Assembly (NCBI GenBank): GCA_900318355.1
Contig: ONKE01000056.1
Coordinates: 28,313-92,312, forward strand
Length of the DNA: 64,000 nucleotides
Direction: 5' to 3'
Source of the DNA: an uncultured Bacteroidales bacterium
Lineage (GTDB): Bacteria; Bacteroidota; Bacteroidia; Bacteroidales; UBA932
Part shown: piece by piece, positions 51,806-62,091 of the stretch
Position numbering within the stretch: the stretch's first letter is position 1
Layout of the letters: each line of letters opens with the position of its first letter
Program-made: the position numbers and the translations under genes
Notes under the pieces: model-generated
Told to the model about the DNA's origin: nothing
What the model saw: only the letters and a program-made list of their open reading frames with translations
Databases searched by the model: none

Positions 51806-54382
51806 ATGTCAAATTGTGATAATAATTTGTTTTACAACTTGTCTTTTATAGTCAGGTTGCTACTGCTTACTCTGTTGTTGTCATGCTCTTCCCCTCGAAT
51901 AGGATCACTCCGCGTAGAATGGACCGACGAGCCTCTTGGCGTGGATACAAAGCGCCCCCGCTTTACTTGGGCATATGAAGGCGGATATAATCAGTCGGGC
52001 TTCGAAATAAAAGTTGAAGATCTGTCCGACGGCAAGACTTGGACCTCCGGTCCGCGTCGTGGCTCCCAAATGTATTTCCAGCCGGAAGCGGAAATTCCGA
52101 TCAAGGCGATGAAGAGATATCGTTGGGAAATAGTTTCGACAGATGAAAAAGGCAGGTGCCTGAGCGCTCATTCTTTTTTTGAGTCGGGGCCGATGACACC
52201 GAACGACTGGCTGGGCGTTTGGATCAGCGACGGGAAGGCGATGGACAGTCATGCCGCACCGGTGTTGCGAAAGCATTTCCGTTGCCCGGAAGACCTTCAG
52301 GAGGCACGTTTATACTTCAGCGCCGCAGCGTATGCCGATATTTCCATAAACGGAAAAGAGCTTGACATCTCGTCTCTTAATCCCGCTTATACGTTTTACG
52401 ACAAGAGGAATCTTTTTGCCGCGATAGACGTAACCCGGTTTCTTGAAAGCGGGACGTACAACGAGATTACGGCTGTTCTCGGCTGTGGTTTCTTCAACGT
52501 AATCGTCCCGACGGCCGTGTGGAGGTTTGACCGTGCTTCGTGGCGCGGCCGGCCGAGAATGATAGCCCAGCTGCTTATCCGTCACAAAGACGGCAGGGAA
52601 TATATAGTGGCTACCGATCCCACCTGGCTGGCGCTGGCGGGTTCCGGGTCCAATCCTTTTCTCGGCGACAATATTTACGCGGGAGATACATTCGATAATC
52701 GCCTTGCCATTACGGACAGCCTCCAGTGGAAGGCGGCTTGCCGCGTTGATGCGCCTTCTCCATTGTTGGAAGCGCAATATATGCCGTTGAACAGGTCGGA
52801 GAAAACGCTGGAAGGGAAAATACGTTCAATCGGAGATACATTGTTCGTCTGCTCATGGAATGAGAATATATCAGGGTTGACATCCTTCCATGTCATAGGC
52901 CGGGCCGGTACCAAAATAACCGTCGCTCATGGTGAGCGGCTTGATTCCACCGGCCGCCTGACTGTTTCACATATGGATGAGCACTTCCGTCCTTCACCGG
53001 GGTATGCCTTTCAGACAGATACATACATTCTTCGGGAAGGGGAAAATGATATTGGCGGACGCTTCTCATACCATGGATTCCAATATGCGGAAATTCATGC
53101 CGACAGCCCTGTGACGGTTTCCAGGGCCGAGGCTGATTTCATTCATACGGATTTCAGCCAAACAGGCAGTTTCAAGTCTTCGGACCCGGAGCTGGATGCC
53201 GTGCGTGATGTGGTCCTGCGGTCATATAAGTCTAATTTCATGGGCATCCCGACTGACTGTCCGCAACGTGAAAAGAACGGCTGGACAGCCGACGCGCATA
53301 TCAGTTGCGAGATCGGATTGCTTAATTTTGACGTCGCCTCGTCTTATTTGAAGTGGATTGACGATCTGTGCGACAGCCAATTGCCTGACGGGCGCATCCC
53401 CGCCATCGTGCCTACTCACGGGTGGGGATTCGGCTTCGGTCCGGTATGGGATGCCGCGTTGTTCATAATTCCCGAGACCCTGTATTATTATACGGGAGAC
53501 TTGAGGGCTGTCCGCCGCGTGTATCCGGCGTGCGAACGCTATCTCGCATGGTTGGAAACCTGTCTGACCGATGATGGTATAATTACTTATGGATTAGGGG
53601 ATTGGTGTCCATGGGAGACGAAAACGCCCAATGATTATACTTCCACGTGCTACTACTATCTGATGAACCGGACGATGGCCCGTTTTGCAGCGCTCCTGAA
53701 TCATTATGATGCGGCGTATTCGCGTAAGGCCGAAGATGTCCGCAGGATTATCAATGACCGATGGTTCGACCCGATAAGGGCTTCATATTCAAATGGATCA
53801 CAGTGCGCGCTTGGCTTGGCGTTATATCTTGACCTGCCGCCGGAAGAGCGAAAGGCAGACGTGGCTTCGACTTTGTCAAAGGCAGTTGCCGCGGCCGGTG
53901 GTCATCTTGACTATGGTATGATAGGCAGCAAGGTGGTCTTGCGCTCCCTAAGCCGTTATGGATATGTTGACCAGGCGTATGGGCTTGTCAAGGCTGATGC
54001 ACCTTCTCCTGCAGCGTGGGTTCGCAACGGCTACACCACGTCGCTTGAGCAGTGGGTGATAAAGAAAGACATGTCACTGTCCCAGAATCATGTTTTCCTT
54101 GGTGATGTCGCCGCGTGGATGACTTCCGATCTGGCCGGCATCAGGCCGGATCCGATGGCCCCAGGATTCAGTCACGTATTGATCGAGCCTCATTTTCCTG
54201 CCGGATTGGACAAAGTTGAATCAAGTTATAAGAGTGTTTCCGGAACCATTGCCGTGAAGTGGGTCAGACGGGGGCGGCATATCCGTCTCCGCGTTAAAAT
54301 CCCAGGAAACGTTACCGCCGCTATCAGCGCGGAAGGCCTGACGGCGGAAGTTGGACCGGGGATACACCGATTTGTTTTATAA
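51806..54382 (+). CDS. GH78-type alpha-L-rhamnosidase lipoprotein
   Basis: 858 residues with a lipobox (LLLSC) after a long N-terminal region. Domains: an Ig-like N-terminal domain (LRVEWTDEPLGVDTKRPRFTWAYE), a Bac_rhamnosid_N beta sandwich (RLYFSAAAYADISINGKEL), a concanavalin-like domain, and the (alpha/alpha)6 catalytic domain around GIPTDCPQREKNGWTADAHISCE, the GH78 signature with the catalytic Glu/Asp pair. A C-terminal sandwich follows (LDKVESSYKSVSGTIAVKW). It cleaves terminal alpha-L-rhamnose. The base composition is visibly more AT-rich than the 38-47 kb housekeeping block. Confidence 0.93.
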   Translation: MSNCDNNLFYNLSFIVRLLLLTLLLSCSSPRIGSLRVEWTDEPLGVDTKRPRFTWAYEGGYNQSGFEIKVEDLSDGKTWTSGPRRGSQMYFQPEAEIPIKAMKRYRWEIVSTDEKGRCLSAHSFFESGPMTPNDWLGVWISDGKAMDSHAAPVLRKHFRCPEDLQEARLYFSAAAYADISINGKELDISSLNPAYTFYDKRNLFAAIDVTRFLESGTYNEITAVLGCGFFNVIVPTAVWRFDRASWRGRPRMIAQLLIRHKDGREYIVATDPTWLALAGSGSNPFLGDNIYAGDTFDNRLAITDSLQWKAACRVDAPSPLLEAQYMPLNRSEKTLEGKIRSIGDTLFVCSWNENISGLTSFHVIGRAGTKITVAHGERLDSTGRLTVSHMDEHFRPSPGYAFQTDTYILREGENDIGGRFSYHGFQYAEIHADSPVTVSRAEADFIHTDFSQTGSFKSSDPELDAVRDVVLRSYKSNFMGIPTDCPQREKNGWTADAHISCEIGLLNFDVASSYLKWIDDLCDSQLPDGRIPAIVPTHGWGFGFGPVWDAALFIIPETLYYYTGDLRAVRRVYPACERYLAWLETCLTDDGIITYGLGDWCPWETKTPNDYTSTCYYYLMNRTMARFAALLNHYDAAYSRKAEDVRRIINDRWFDPIRASYSNGSQCALGLALYLDLPPEERKADVASTLSKAVAAAGGHLDYGMIGSKVVLRSLSRYGYVDQAYGLVKADAPSPAAWVRNGYTTSLEQWVIKKDMSLSQNHVFLGDVAAWMTSDLAGIRPDPMAPGFSHVLIEPHFPAGLDKVESSYKSVSGTIAVKWVRRGRHIRLRVKIPGNVTAAISAEGLTAEVGPGIHRFVL

Positions 54383-54384
54383 TC

Positions 54385-55278
54385 ATGCCCAAAGGAGTAT
54401 TACTAACATCGAACGAGACTGACCAGAAATGGGGGCTGACTGCGAATTTCGCAGTCATGCTGGACACGTATCCCGGAGATGAGTACCCGCCTTCATATCC
54501 GAAGAGCAAGTACCAGTTCTCCCCGGACATGGGGCGCGTGTTGACTGAATATCAGCTCACTTTCATAGCGAAAGGCCGTGGCGTATTCGCATGTGAAGCG
54601 TGTGGTCGTGACAGGCAGATGGAATTGACCGAAGGTTGTGTTTTCATTCTGTTTCCGGGAGAGTGGCACAGCTATCGGCCGGATCCCGAGACCGGTTGGA
54701 CCGAATACAGTATCGGCTTCAACGGGTCGTATATGGATTCGTTGGTCGCCAATCATTTTCTGTCGAAAGACCGTCCGATTTTGAAAGTGAAGGGAAGTGA
54801 AAACATGCGGCAGATGTTTACGGCTGCCGTTGAGGCGGCGTTTTCGCAGCACCGCGGATACCAGCAGCTGATTGCCGGGACGCTCTACCATATTCTCGGC
54901 ACCGCATATTACCATGAGTGTAACAAGGATTACAGCTCCCCGGATATTGTTGAGAAGATGAACATGGCCAAGAATATCATCGAAGGCGAATTTGCGACCA
55001 TTACGCCGCCGGAGTTGTCTGAGCGCCTGAACATGGGCTATTCGAATTTCCGTCGCCTGTTCAAGGAGTATACGGGTTTCTCTCCGGCCAAATACATCAT
55101 CGAGATGAGGATACTCAAGGCAAAAGAGCTGTTGTCCTTCACCACTCAAACGGTCAAGGAAGTCTCATTTTCAATCGGGATGGAGAATTATGATTATTTC
55201 AGCGTGATGTTTCACGCCCGCACGGGATATACCCCGTCGGATTATCGTGCATATACACGTGGGCAATTTCACATATAG
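54385..55278 (+). CDS. AraC-family transcriptional regulator
   Basis: 297 residues, cytoplasmic. The N-terminal cupin-like sensor (LTFIAKGRGVFACEACGRDRQMELTEGCVFILFPGEWHSYRPD, the typical 'PGxWHxY' sugar-binding jelly roll) is followed by a C-terminal double HTH: ELSERLNMGYSNFRRLFKEYTGFSPAKYI and VKEVSFSIGMENYDYFSVMFHARTGYTPSDYRAY. It resembles RhaS/RhaR-type regulators in layout. It lies 2 nt after the rhamnosidase gene and 15 nt before susC, so it is part of the operon it presumably activates, giving positive feedback. Confidence 0.9.
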   Translation: MPKGVLLTSNETDQKWGLTANFAVMLDTYPGDEYPPSYPKSKYQFSPDMGRVLTEYQLTFIAKGRGVFACEACGRDRQMELTEGCVFILFPGEWHSYRPDPETGWTEYSIGFNGSYMDSLVANHFLSKDRPILKVKGSENMRQMFTAAVEAAFSQHRGYQQLIAGTLYHILGTAYYHECNKDYSSPDIVEKMNMAKNIIEGEFATITPPELSERLNMGYSNFRRLFKEYTGFSPAKYIIEMRILKAKELLSFTTQTVKEVSFSIGMENYDYFSVMFHARTGYTPSDYRAYTRGQFHI

Positions 55279-55293
55279 TTAAAAGGGAATGAT

Positions 55294-58200
55294 ATGAAGA
55301 TTGTTTCAAGCAACTGCATGAAGAAACTCCTGCTGCTCATGGCCGGGGTTGTTTTCCTATCATTGTCGGTGGCCCTGGGGCAGGACGGAAGGCGGATTCG
55401 CGGCCTGGTGACCGATCCGTCCGGTGCTCCGGTTATCGGCGCGGGAGTGTTGATTGACGGGACAACATCCGGAACGACTACCGACATGGAGGGACGTTTC
55501 GTACTCGACCTGCGCACTTCGGCCGACGTCAGCTTGTCGGTCAGCGCTCTGGGCTATCGGGACAAGATCGTGAAAGTCGGCGCAGACCAGCAGGATGTCA
55601 GGATTGTCGTAGAAGAAAACATGACCACCTTGGACGACGTCATCGTCGTGGCCTACGGAAAGCAAAAACGCGCTTCATTGACTGGTGCGATTTCTTCCGT
55701 TACGTCCGATGCGATCAAGGAAACCCGCAACGAGAATGTAGTCAATTCACTTGCGGGAAAAATGGCGGGTGTCCGGGTGGTTCAGACTTCGGGCGAGCCG
55801 GGCTCCTTCGCATCCAGCATCAACATTCGTGGCATGGGCGCCCCGCTGGTTATTATCGACGGTGTGCCGCGCGATAACATGGAACGTCTTGACGCCAATG
55901 AAATTGAAAGTATCTCTACCTTGAAGGATGCTTCTGCCGCCATTTATGGCATGCGCGCGTCCAATGGCGTCATCCTCATAACGACGAAGCGAGGCCGTGA
56001 GGGTGCGTCACATATTGAGTATGAGGGCTATGCCGGTTTTTCTATGCCCATAAACACTCCTGACGGCTTAAATGGCTGGCAGTACATGGAGATTACCAAC
56101 GAAAACAACATCATGCGCGGTTCCATGGCGCCGGGGAAGTTTATCTATCCGCTCGAGGAGATTGAAAAATATCGTAACGGGCTGAAGGATGATACCCAGT
56201 GGTGGAGAATCAACAACAATAAGTATTCTCCGCAGACCTCGCACACGCTCAGCATATCAGGCGGTACGGAAAAGGTGCAATACTTTGCCAATGTCGCCTA
56301 CATGAGCCAGCAGGGTATTTATTCCACGGGCGACTTGAATTACAATCGCTTCAACCTCAGGTCCAATATCTCCGCCCAGGTGACGCGCAGTCTCAAGGCC
56401 GACCTGCTCCTGAGCGGAATGATGGACACGAAGAACAGTCCATACTACGATACGGAGATTTTCTACCGTTCGGCATGGGTGGAACGGCCGGTCGATGCGG
56501 CCTATGCCAATTATACCCGGCCCTATATGCAGAATATCGCCCAGGGCTACAACCCGCTTGCGATAACCGATGCTGATATTTCCGGATACAAGCGCCATCG
56601 CCAGAAACTGTTCCAGGCCACCGGCACTTTAACTTGGACCGTGCCATGGGTCAAGGGCCTGGAAGCCAAGGCTTCTTATTCTTACGACTATACGAACTGG
56701 GAGAACAAGGAGCTTAAAAAATCCTACACCCTCTACACCTACAGCCTTGATACCAATGAATTTATCCCTTCCGTCTACGGCGGTAAGGATGATGATCCGG
56801 ATTTGAATTCCATCCGCCGCTCCACGCGGTTCAGCCAGAATACCCTGCTGCAGGCGTCATTGAACTTCGACCGCACATTCGGCAAGCATCACGTTGCAGC
56901 GCTGGCGTTATATGAAGAGCAGACTACCGATATGGATAACTTCTATGCACAGCGGTTCATAGAAATGACATCTCTCGGAGAACTTTCCAATGGCATCAGC
57001 GACGGTCAGGTGGGCTTTATGGATACGTCGTACTATTCATCCGGAACGCGGCCGGCGGACCAGAGCGGCTTATGGCAAATAGCCAGCAAGTCGGTCGTAG
57101 GGCGGTTCAACTATGATTATTCGGAAAGATATTATGTCGAGGCGGCATTCCGGTATGACGGTTCGTCGAAGTTTGCAAAGGGACATCAGTGGGGCCTCTT
57201 CCCGAGCGTGAGCGCCGGCTGGCGAATCAGTGAAGAACCATGGATGCAGGGCACTCGCGGCTGGCTTGACAACCTCAAGGTCAGGGCGTCATGGGGTGAG
57301 GCGGGAGATGACTCCACAGCCAACTTCCAATATGTCGAAGGATACGAATATGGCTCCGGCAGCATCGACTGGTGGCCGGTCCTCTGGGACGGCAAGGATG
57401 TCAATATCATCCGTATCCTGGCCACGCCGAATGAAAACCTGACATGGATTCGAACCCGGACGGCCAACATCGGCATAGATGCCGATTTCTGGAATGGCAA
57501 ACTCGGCATAGAGTTCGACGTGTTCCAGCGCGATCGTTCCGGGAAGCCTGCCACCCGCAACGTTACGATACCGGATTGGCTTGGTCAAAGTCTTGCCCAA
57601 GAGAATCTTAATTCCGACCGGACGCGTGGAGTTGATATGACAATCCGTCACCGCAATCATTTCGGGGACTTCCATTACGGGATTACCGGGAATATCGCTT
57701 TCTCCCGTCTGATGAACATATATGTCGAGCATACGGATTATGGAACCCAGTACTTGAACTGGAAGAATAACTCCGAGAACCGGTATAATGACATCTGGTG
57801 GGGCTATGACTATGCCGGTCAGTTCCAGAATTACGAGCAGATATGGTCCTGGCCTATTATGGACAGCCTCGGCAACCATGAACTCAAGCCCGGTGACTAC
57901 AGTTACTATGACTGGAACGAGGATGGGGTTATCGATAGTGGCGACTCACACCCGATTGCATTCGGCGCCCAGACGACCCCGGTTCTATACTACGGCTTCA
58001 CCATCGACATGCAGTGGAAAGGAATCGATCTGGCAGCGGTCTTCCAGGGAGGAGCATTCAACAGCGTCAAGTACGACTGGTACCTCGCCACGCCGTTTAT
58101 CTATGATAAGAACGGTCCGAATTTCTTCTACGACCGATGGCATATGGCCGATCCGGCAGCGGATCCGCTGGACCCGCGAACCGAGTGGATTCCCGGATAT

Positions 58201-58494
58201 TTGCCGACGACCAGTCAGGGCTCTCCGGCAATGAACCTGAATGTGTCGAATTCACGGGCTTCGTTGCGAGATGCCAGCTATCTTCGTCTAAAGTCCCTGG
58301 AAATCGGATACACCTTCCCTAAGGCGTGGATGAGCAAAGTCAGGATCAGCAGCTTGCGCGTGTTCGCAAACGCTTACAACCTGCTGACATTCACTTCTTT
58401 GAAGTACTTGGACCCTGAACATCCGTCATCCGGCTATGGGACGACGTATCCGCTCATAATGACGACCAACTTTGGCGTAAACATTAAATTCTAA
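55294..58494 (+). CDS. SusC/RagA-type TonB-dependent outer-membrane transporter
   Basis: 1066 residues from the ATG at 55294; an ATG at 55318 (MKKLLLLMAGVVFLSLSVALG) gives a tighter signal peptide and may be the true start. Carboxypeptidase-regulatory-like domain, then LDDVIVVAYGKQKRASLTGAISSV, INIRGMGAPLVIIDGVPRDNMERLDANEIESISTLKDASAAIYGMRASNGVILITTKRG, then a barrel ending NFGVNIKF. It should import the oligosaccharide of the rhamnose-related locus with the SusD encoded 4 nt downstream. Confidence 0.95.
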   Translation: MKIVSSNCMKKLLLLMAGVVFLSLSVALGQDGRRIRGLVTDPSGAPVIGAGVLIDGTTSGTTTDMEGRFVLDLRTSADVSLSVSALGYRDKIVKVGADQQDVRIVVEENMTTLDDVIVVAYGKQKRASLTGAISSVTSDAIKETRNENVVNSLAGKMAGVRVVQTSGEPGSFASSINIRGMGAPLVIIDGVPRDNMERLDANEIESISTLKDASAAIYGMRASNGVILITTKRGREGASHIEYEGYAGFSMPINTPDGLNGWQYMEITNENNIMRGSMAPGKFIYPLEEIEKYRNGLKDDTQWWRINNNKYSPQTSHTLSISGGTEKVQYFANVAYMSQQGIYSTGDLNYNRFNLRSNISAQVTRSLKADLLLSGMMDTKNSPYYDTEIFYRSAWVERPVDAAYANYTRPYMQNIAQGYNPLAITDADISGYKRHRQKLFQATGTLTWTVPWVKGLEAKASYSYDYTNWENKELKKSYTLYTYSLDTNEFIPSVYGGKDDDPDLNSIRRSTRFSQNTLLQASLNFDRTFGKHHVAALALYEEQTTDMDNFYAQRFIEMTSLGELSNGISDGQVGFMDTSYYSSGTRPADQSGLWQIASKSVVGRFNYDYSERYYVEAAFRYDGSSKFAKGHQWGLFPSVSAGWRISEEPWMQGTRGWLDNLKVRASWGEAGDDSTANFQYVEGYEYGSGSIDWWPVLWDGKDVNIIRILATPNENLTWIRTRTANIGIDADFWNGKLGIEFDVFQRDRSGKPATRNVTIPDWLGQSLAQENLNSDRTRGVDMTIRHRNHFGDFHYGITGNIAFSRLMNIYVEHTDYGTQYLNWKNNSENRYNDIWWGYDYAGQFQNYEQIWSWPIMDSLGNHELKPGDYSYYDWNEDGVIDSGDSHPIAFGAQTTPVLYYGFTIDMQWKGIDLAAVFQGGAFNSVKYDWYLATPFIYDKNGPNFFYDRWHMADPAADPLDPRTEWIPGYLPTTSQGSPAMNLNVSNSRASLRDASYLRLKSLEIGYTFPKAWMSKVRISSLRVFANAYNLLTFTSLKYLDPEHPSSGYGTTYPLIMTTNFGVNIKF

Positions 58495-58498
58495 GGTT

Positions 58499-60382
58499 AT
58501 GAGGAACACGAGAATATTGCTTTGTCTGATTGTGGCGAGCCTGGTATCGGCAGGCCTGAATGCCTGTGCGAACCTGGACATCGAACCTACAAAAAACCTC
58601 AGGGGAGATCAGGTGTTTACCAATGAGGTCGGAATCACCGCAGATCTTGCGACTCTTTATTCCAACCTGCCTATAGCAGCCCATAATGCTGACCTTTGGG
58701 GTGGCCTGAGGGGCGGCGAATACCCGTTCTCCATTTGGAATAATCCAAGCATGGTGACCGGCGAAACGGAATGTATCCCGCTGCGGGTGGCTTTGACGCC
58801 GAAATCTTGCAACGGGGGAATGCTTTCCTACTGGGATTATTCGGCCGTCCGTCTATGCAACCTCTCCATACGTGATATTATAGCCAATAAGGATAAGTTC
58901 GCAGGCGAAGAAGACGTCTATAATCATTGGCTGGGTGAAGCTTATTTCTGCCGGGCGTTCATTTATTTCGGCATGGTCCGGAGCTACGGCGGCGTGCCGA
59001 TCGTGTCCGAACCTGCCACGTATACTGATATGACGGAGGAAGAGCTTTACAAAGAACGCAATACGGAAAAGGAATGCTATGATTTTATAGCCGAAGATTT
59101 GGACCGGGCTTATGAACTCATGGGCCCTTCTGAGCTGAACGGAGGTCGCGCCAATAAGTATATAGCCGCCGCACTGAAAGCCAGGGTAATGCTTACCGCT
59201 GCAAGCGAAGCCAAGTTCGGAAAGGTTCAGCTTGATGGGCTGGTCGGTATTCCGGCAATCTATGCAAAAGATTATTATAAGGCTGCTTACGATGCTGCAT
59301 GCAAGGCGATGGACAACGGCGGCAGATATGAACTCTATCAGCGCTATAACGACGGCACCCGCGAGGGTATGATCAAGAATTTCTGGAATATTTTCATAGA
59401 TGAGACCGCCGCCAACAAAGAGCGTATGCTGATCAAGGAGTACGATGCCGGCGTAGCCAATCCCCGTCCGGAAAACTGGACCTGCCAGCAGTTGCCTTAC
59501 CATTATTCGATGGTTACCGATTCCGGGGAGCTGTCTCCGACCACGGAGTGGATCGAACTTTTCGATGACGTCGACGGCAATCCATTTACCTTGGAGGTTG
59601 GCACGTCCGAGAATCCGATACGTTACGATAAGACCATCGACCTGTTTGCAAAGGCGCAGCCCCGTCTTCTGGGCTCGATACTGGTCCCCGGCGCAGAAAT
59701 TCCCGGACGCACAAACGGCGGCGAGCAGGCTATCTTCGAAGTCCGCAAGGGTATTTACGACAGCTATCCGGACGGAAAGGTCTGGGAATCTGCCTCTTTC
59801 GATGAAAAGCACCCCAGCGGCATGGCCATCCAGGGTTGGTGCGGTATGGGCAGCCAGATGACCAACGGAAACGGTTGCCTGGTATGGAAGTGGGTCGACC
59901 CGGACGGTACTCCTCAGTTCTGGGCCGGCGGCGTGGACTGGATTGAGATTCGATATGCGGAAGTGCTGCTGTCAAAGGCAGAGGCTGCGATCAACCTGAT
60001 CGGTGAAGAAGTCGGAGGAAAGATTGTCGCAATGGAAGACGCCCTTGAGCCGGTCAATGAAATCCGCCGCCGTGCCGGTACGGCCGAGTTGAAGACGGTT
60101 GACGAAGAAAGGATTATTCGCGAAAGGCGTTGCGAACTTGCCTTCGAGAACAGGATTTTCTGGGATCTGAAGCGCTGGCGAAAGTACGAAGATACGATAC
60201 AGAACAAGACATTCCATGCCCTGTGTCCATACTATGTTGCGGATGAAGGGAAGTATATCTTTAAATTGATGGAACGTTCAGAAATCCGTTTCACATACGA
60301 CGCCAAGTCATACTATGCGCCGATTTCCTCGAGCGTCATAGCAAAGAGCGGAGGCGCCATCAAGCAAAATCCCGGTTATTAA
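58499..60382 (+). CDS. SusD/RagB-type glycan-binding lipoprotein
   Basis: 627 residues with a lipoprotein signal (MRNTRILLCLIVASLVSAGLNAC). SusD blocks: HWLGEAYFCRAFIYFGMVRSYGGVPIV in the N-terminal half, IRYAEVLLSKAEAAINLIGEE, and IRERRCELAFENRIFWDLKRWRKYED near the end (conserved R-x-x-E-L...W-D-L-x-R-W). It is the surface lid of the upstream SusC. A DUF3823 lipoprotein gene follows after 10 nt. Confidence 0.95.
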   Translation: MRNTRILLCLIVASLVSAGLNACANLDIEPTKNLRGDQVFTNEVGITADLATLYSNLPIAAHNADLWGGLRGGEYPFSIWNNPSMVTGETECIPLRVALTPKSCNGGMLSYWDYSAVRLCNLSIRDIIANKDKFAGEEDVYNHWLGEAYFCRAFIYFGMVRSYGGVPIVSEPATYTDMTEEELYKERNTEKECYDFIAEDLDRAYELMGPSELNGGRANKYIAAALKARVMLTAASEAKFGKVQLDGLVGIPAIYAKDYYKAAYDAACKAMDNGGRYELYQRYNDGTREGMIKNFWNIFIDETAANKERMLIKEYDAGVANPRPENWTCQQLPYHYSMVTDSGELSPTTEWIELFDDVDGNPFTLEVGTSENPIRYDKTIDLFAKAQPRLLGSILVPGAEIPGRTNGGEQAIFEVRKGIYDSYPDGKVWESASFDEKHPSGMAIQGWCGMGSQMTNGNGCLVWKWVDPDGTPQFWAGGVDWIEIRYAEVLLSKAEAAINLIGEEVGGKIVAMEDALEPVNEIRRRAGTAELKTVDEERIIRERRCELAFENRIFWDLKRWRKYEDTIQNKTFHALCPYYVADEGKYIFKLMERSEIRFTYDAKSYYAPISSSVIAKSGGAIKQNPGY

Positions 60383-60392
60383 TCGACAGAAC

Positions 60393-61079
60393 ATGGATAT
60401 GAAAAAGATTATACTGATTCTCGGGGTTTTTGCCCTGCTATATTCGTGCAAGACAGATACTTATCCCATGCCGTCGGAAACCCTGACGGGAGCCCTTGTG
60501 CTGGAAGACGGGAGTCCGCTCCTGACCGAGCAGCCGAATGGTTTCCGCATTCAGCTCAACGAAGTGGTGGGTGGTAAGATTTCAGATTTGCCGCAGTATT
60601 TCTGGGGTAAACCCGATGGAACGTTCAATAATTCCAAGATTTTCAGGGGCGATTATGTCGTTCAGCCTGTCGAAGGCGCGTTTTTCCCCGTCGATCCCGT
60701 CGAAATAAGGATAGAAGGGACGACTCGGTTGACTTTCGAGGTGGTTCCGTTCCTTGACATCATGGCCGACGTGACCAACAGCGGAGCCGACCTCGTGGTG
60801 AGGTATCGCATCCGTAAGGCTCAAGGTGCCGGCAAGGTGACGACTGCCCGAGTCCTGCTTTCCAAATGGAACCCCAATGTCGGGATGAACAGGATCGACC
60901 AGGAAGTGGTCCGCGACCTGTCGGCTGTGGATGACGGAGTAATTTCATCGACAACTTACACGGACCGCATACAGGATTGTCTGGAATCCGGAGTGACCTA
61001 CTATGTGCGCGTGGCCGCGTTGTCGGTCAATACTGCCGGCAGGTATAATTTTTCAGAAGTAGTCAAACTTGAGATGTAG
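60393..61079 (+). CDS. DUF3823-type SusCD-associated lipoprotein
   Basis: 228 residues with lipobox YSC (MDMKKIILILGVFALLYSC). It fits the DUF3823 pattern: ETLTGALVLEDGSPLLTEQPNGFRIQLNEV, KPDGTFNNSKIFRGDYVVQPVEGAFFPVDPVEIRI, TFEVVPFLDI, and a second Ig-like beta domain (VRYRIRKAQGAGKVTTARVLLSKWNP; GVTYYVRVAALSVNTAGRYNFSEVV). Proteins of this family sit immediately after SusD in many Bacteroidota loci and are thought to bind glycans. No enzymatic motif. Confidence 0.88.
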   Translation: MDMKKIILILGVFALLYSCKTDTYPMPSETLTGALVLEDGSPLLTEQPNGFRIQLNEVVGGKISDLPQYFWGKPDGTFNNSKIFRGDYVVQPVEGAFFPVDPVEIRIEGTTRLTFEVVPFLDIMADVTNSGADLVVRYRIRKAQGAGKVTTARVLLSKWNPNVGMNRIDQEVVRDLSAVDDGVISSTTYTDRIQDCLESGVTYYVRVAALSVNTAGRYNFSEVVKLEM

Positions 61080-61081
61080 CC

Positions 61082-62077
61082 ATGAGAAAGTTCATCAGTT
61101 TTTCTGCGGCTGCCATTTTCCTGCTCGCCGCCTGCAACGAACCATACGACCCCATCGGGCGGAACCGCCCTGCTCCGGTGCTGCTGATTTCCCCTCTTGA
61201 ACTGGCCTTCGACGGCGATGGCGGCAGTCTGGTCAGTAATATCTCGACCAATGCTGAGAGCATAACGATAGGTGATCTTCCGGAATGGATAGAAGATGTC
61301 ACGGTGTCGGAAGACCTTGCTTCGGTAACGGTTACCACATCGGCCAACAATGCGTCTTCCGAGCCCCGTCGCGGGACCGTGCGCCTGATCTGCGCCTCCG
61401 GCGACAACTCTGCCACGCAGTACATGCGCGTCTATCAGGCAGGCAAAGGATGCAATATCGCCTTTACGCCTTTCTCCGGAAAAAACTACCCTTCCGGATG
61501 GACGGCCGAGGACCAGAACACCTTGTCTATCGGCAACGGTTATGTGTCGATCAAATCCGATGACGTTCCGGGCTATATCTATACCTGCAATACAGAGTTC
61601 GACCCCTCGGCCGTGCGCTACTATTTCTCCGTCGACATGAAGATGAGCGGTGAAGGCGGGGTGAAACTCTATGTCAACGACAACCCTCTGCAAGTCGTCG
61701 AGATCTATCTGGGTTACAACGCTGCTGCAAATCGCGGCGGTATCTGGGTGAAAAACGGTGAAACATGGTACGCCATGGACGATGGCGTCATTGGCAGTGG
61801 AGCCTGCGATAACCAGTATGGCGAGATGGTTCCCCTGGCCGACCCTTCCGAGCGTGATGATTGGTGGAGGCTTGTAGTCTTTACCACTGAAACGGCCCCC
61901 AATCAGCCTGTAGTCCAGGTTCAGTCGCTGCGCACGTTTAACGGGGAAGTACTGCCGTTGGGCGTATGTTACTCCCGTAAATTTTCTTTTGCAAAGGCGA
62001 CGGCCGGTCGCGTGGCCCTTTGGGGACGCAACTATGAGAGCCAGTTCAGGAACTTCCTTCTTTCTTATCAGAAATAA
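61082..62077 (+). CDS. BACON-domain lipoprotein
   Basis: 331 residues with lipobox LAAC (MRKFISFSAAAIFLLAAC). Residues ~35-120 resemble a BACON domain (LLISPLELAFDGDGGSLVSNISTNAESITIGDLPEWIEDVTVS; EPRRGTVRLICASGDNSATQYMRVYQAG). The rest is a beta-rich, LamG/lectin-like domain (NTLSIGNGYVSIKSDDVPGYIYTCNTEFDPSAVRYYFSVDMKMSGEGGVKLYVND). It lies 2 nt after the DUF3823 gene. A surface glycan-binding role is inferred; its C-terminal half has a look similar to that of the next gene product. Confidence 0.8.
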   Translation: MRKFISFSAAAIFLLAACNEPYDPIGRNRPAPVLLISPLELAFDGDGGSLVSNISTNAESITIGDLPEWIEDVTVSEDLASVTVTTSANNASSEPRRGTVRLICASGDNSATQYMRVYQAGKGCNIAFTPFSGKNYPSGWTAEDQNTLSIGNGYVSIKSDDVPGYIYTCNTEFDPSAVRYYFSVDMKMSGEGGVKLYVNDNPLQVVEIYLGYNAAANRGGIWVKNGETWYAMDDGVIGSGACDNQYGEMVPLADPSERDDWWRLVVFTTETAPNQPVVQVQSLRTFNGEVLPLGVCYSRKFSFAKATAGRVALWGRNYESQFRNFLLSYQK

Positions 62078-62091
62078 CCATCAAAAAATCC

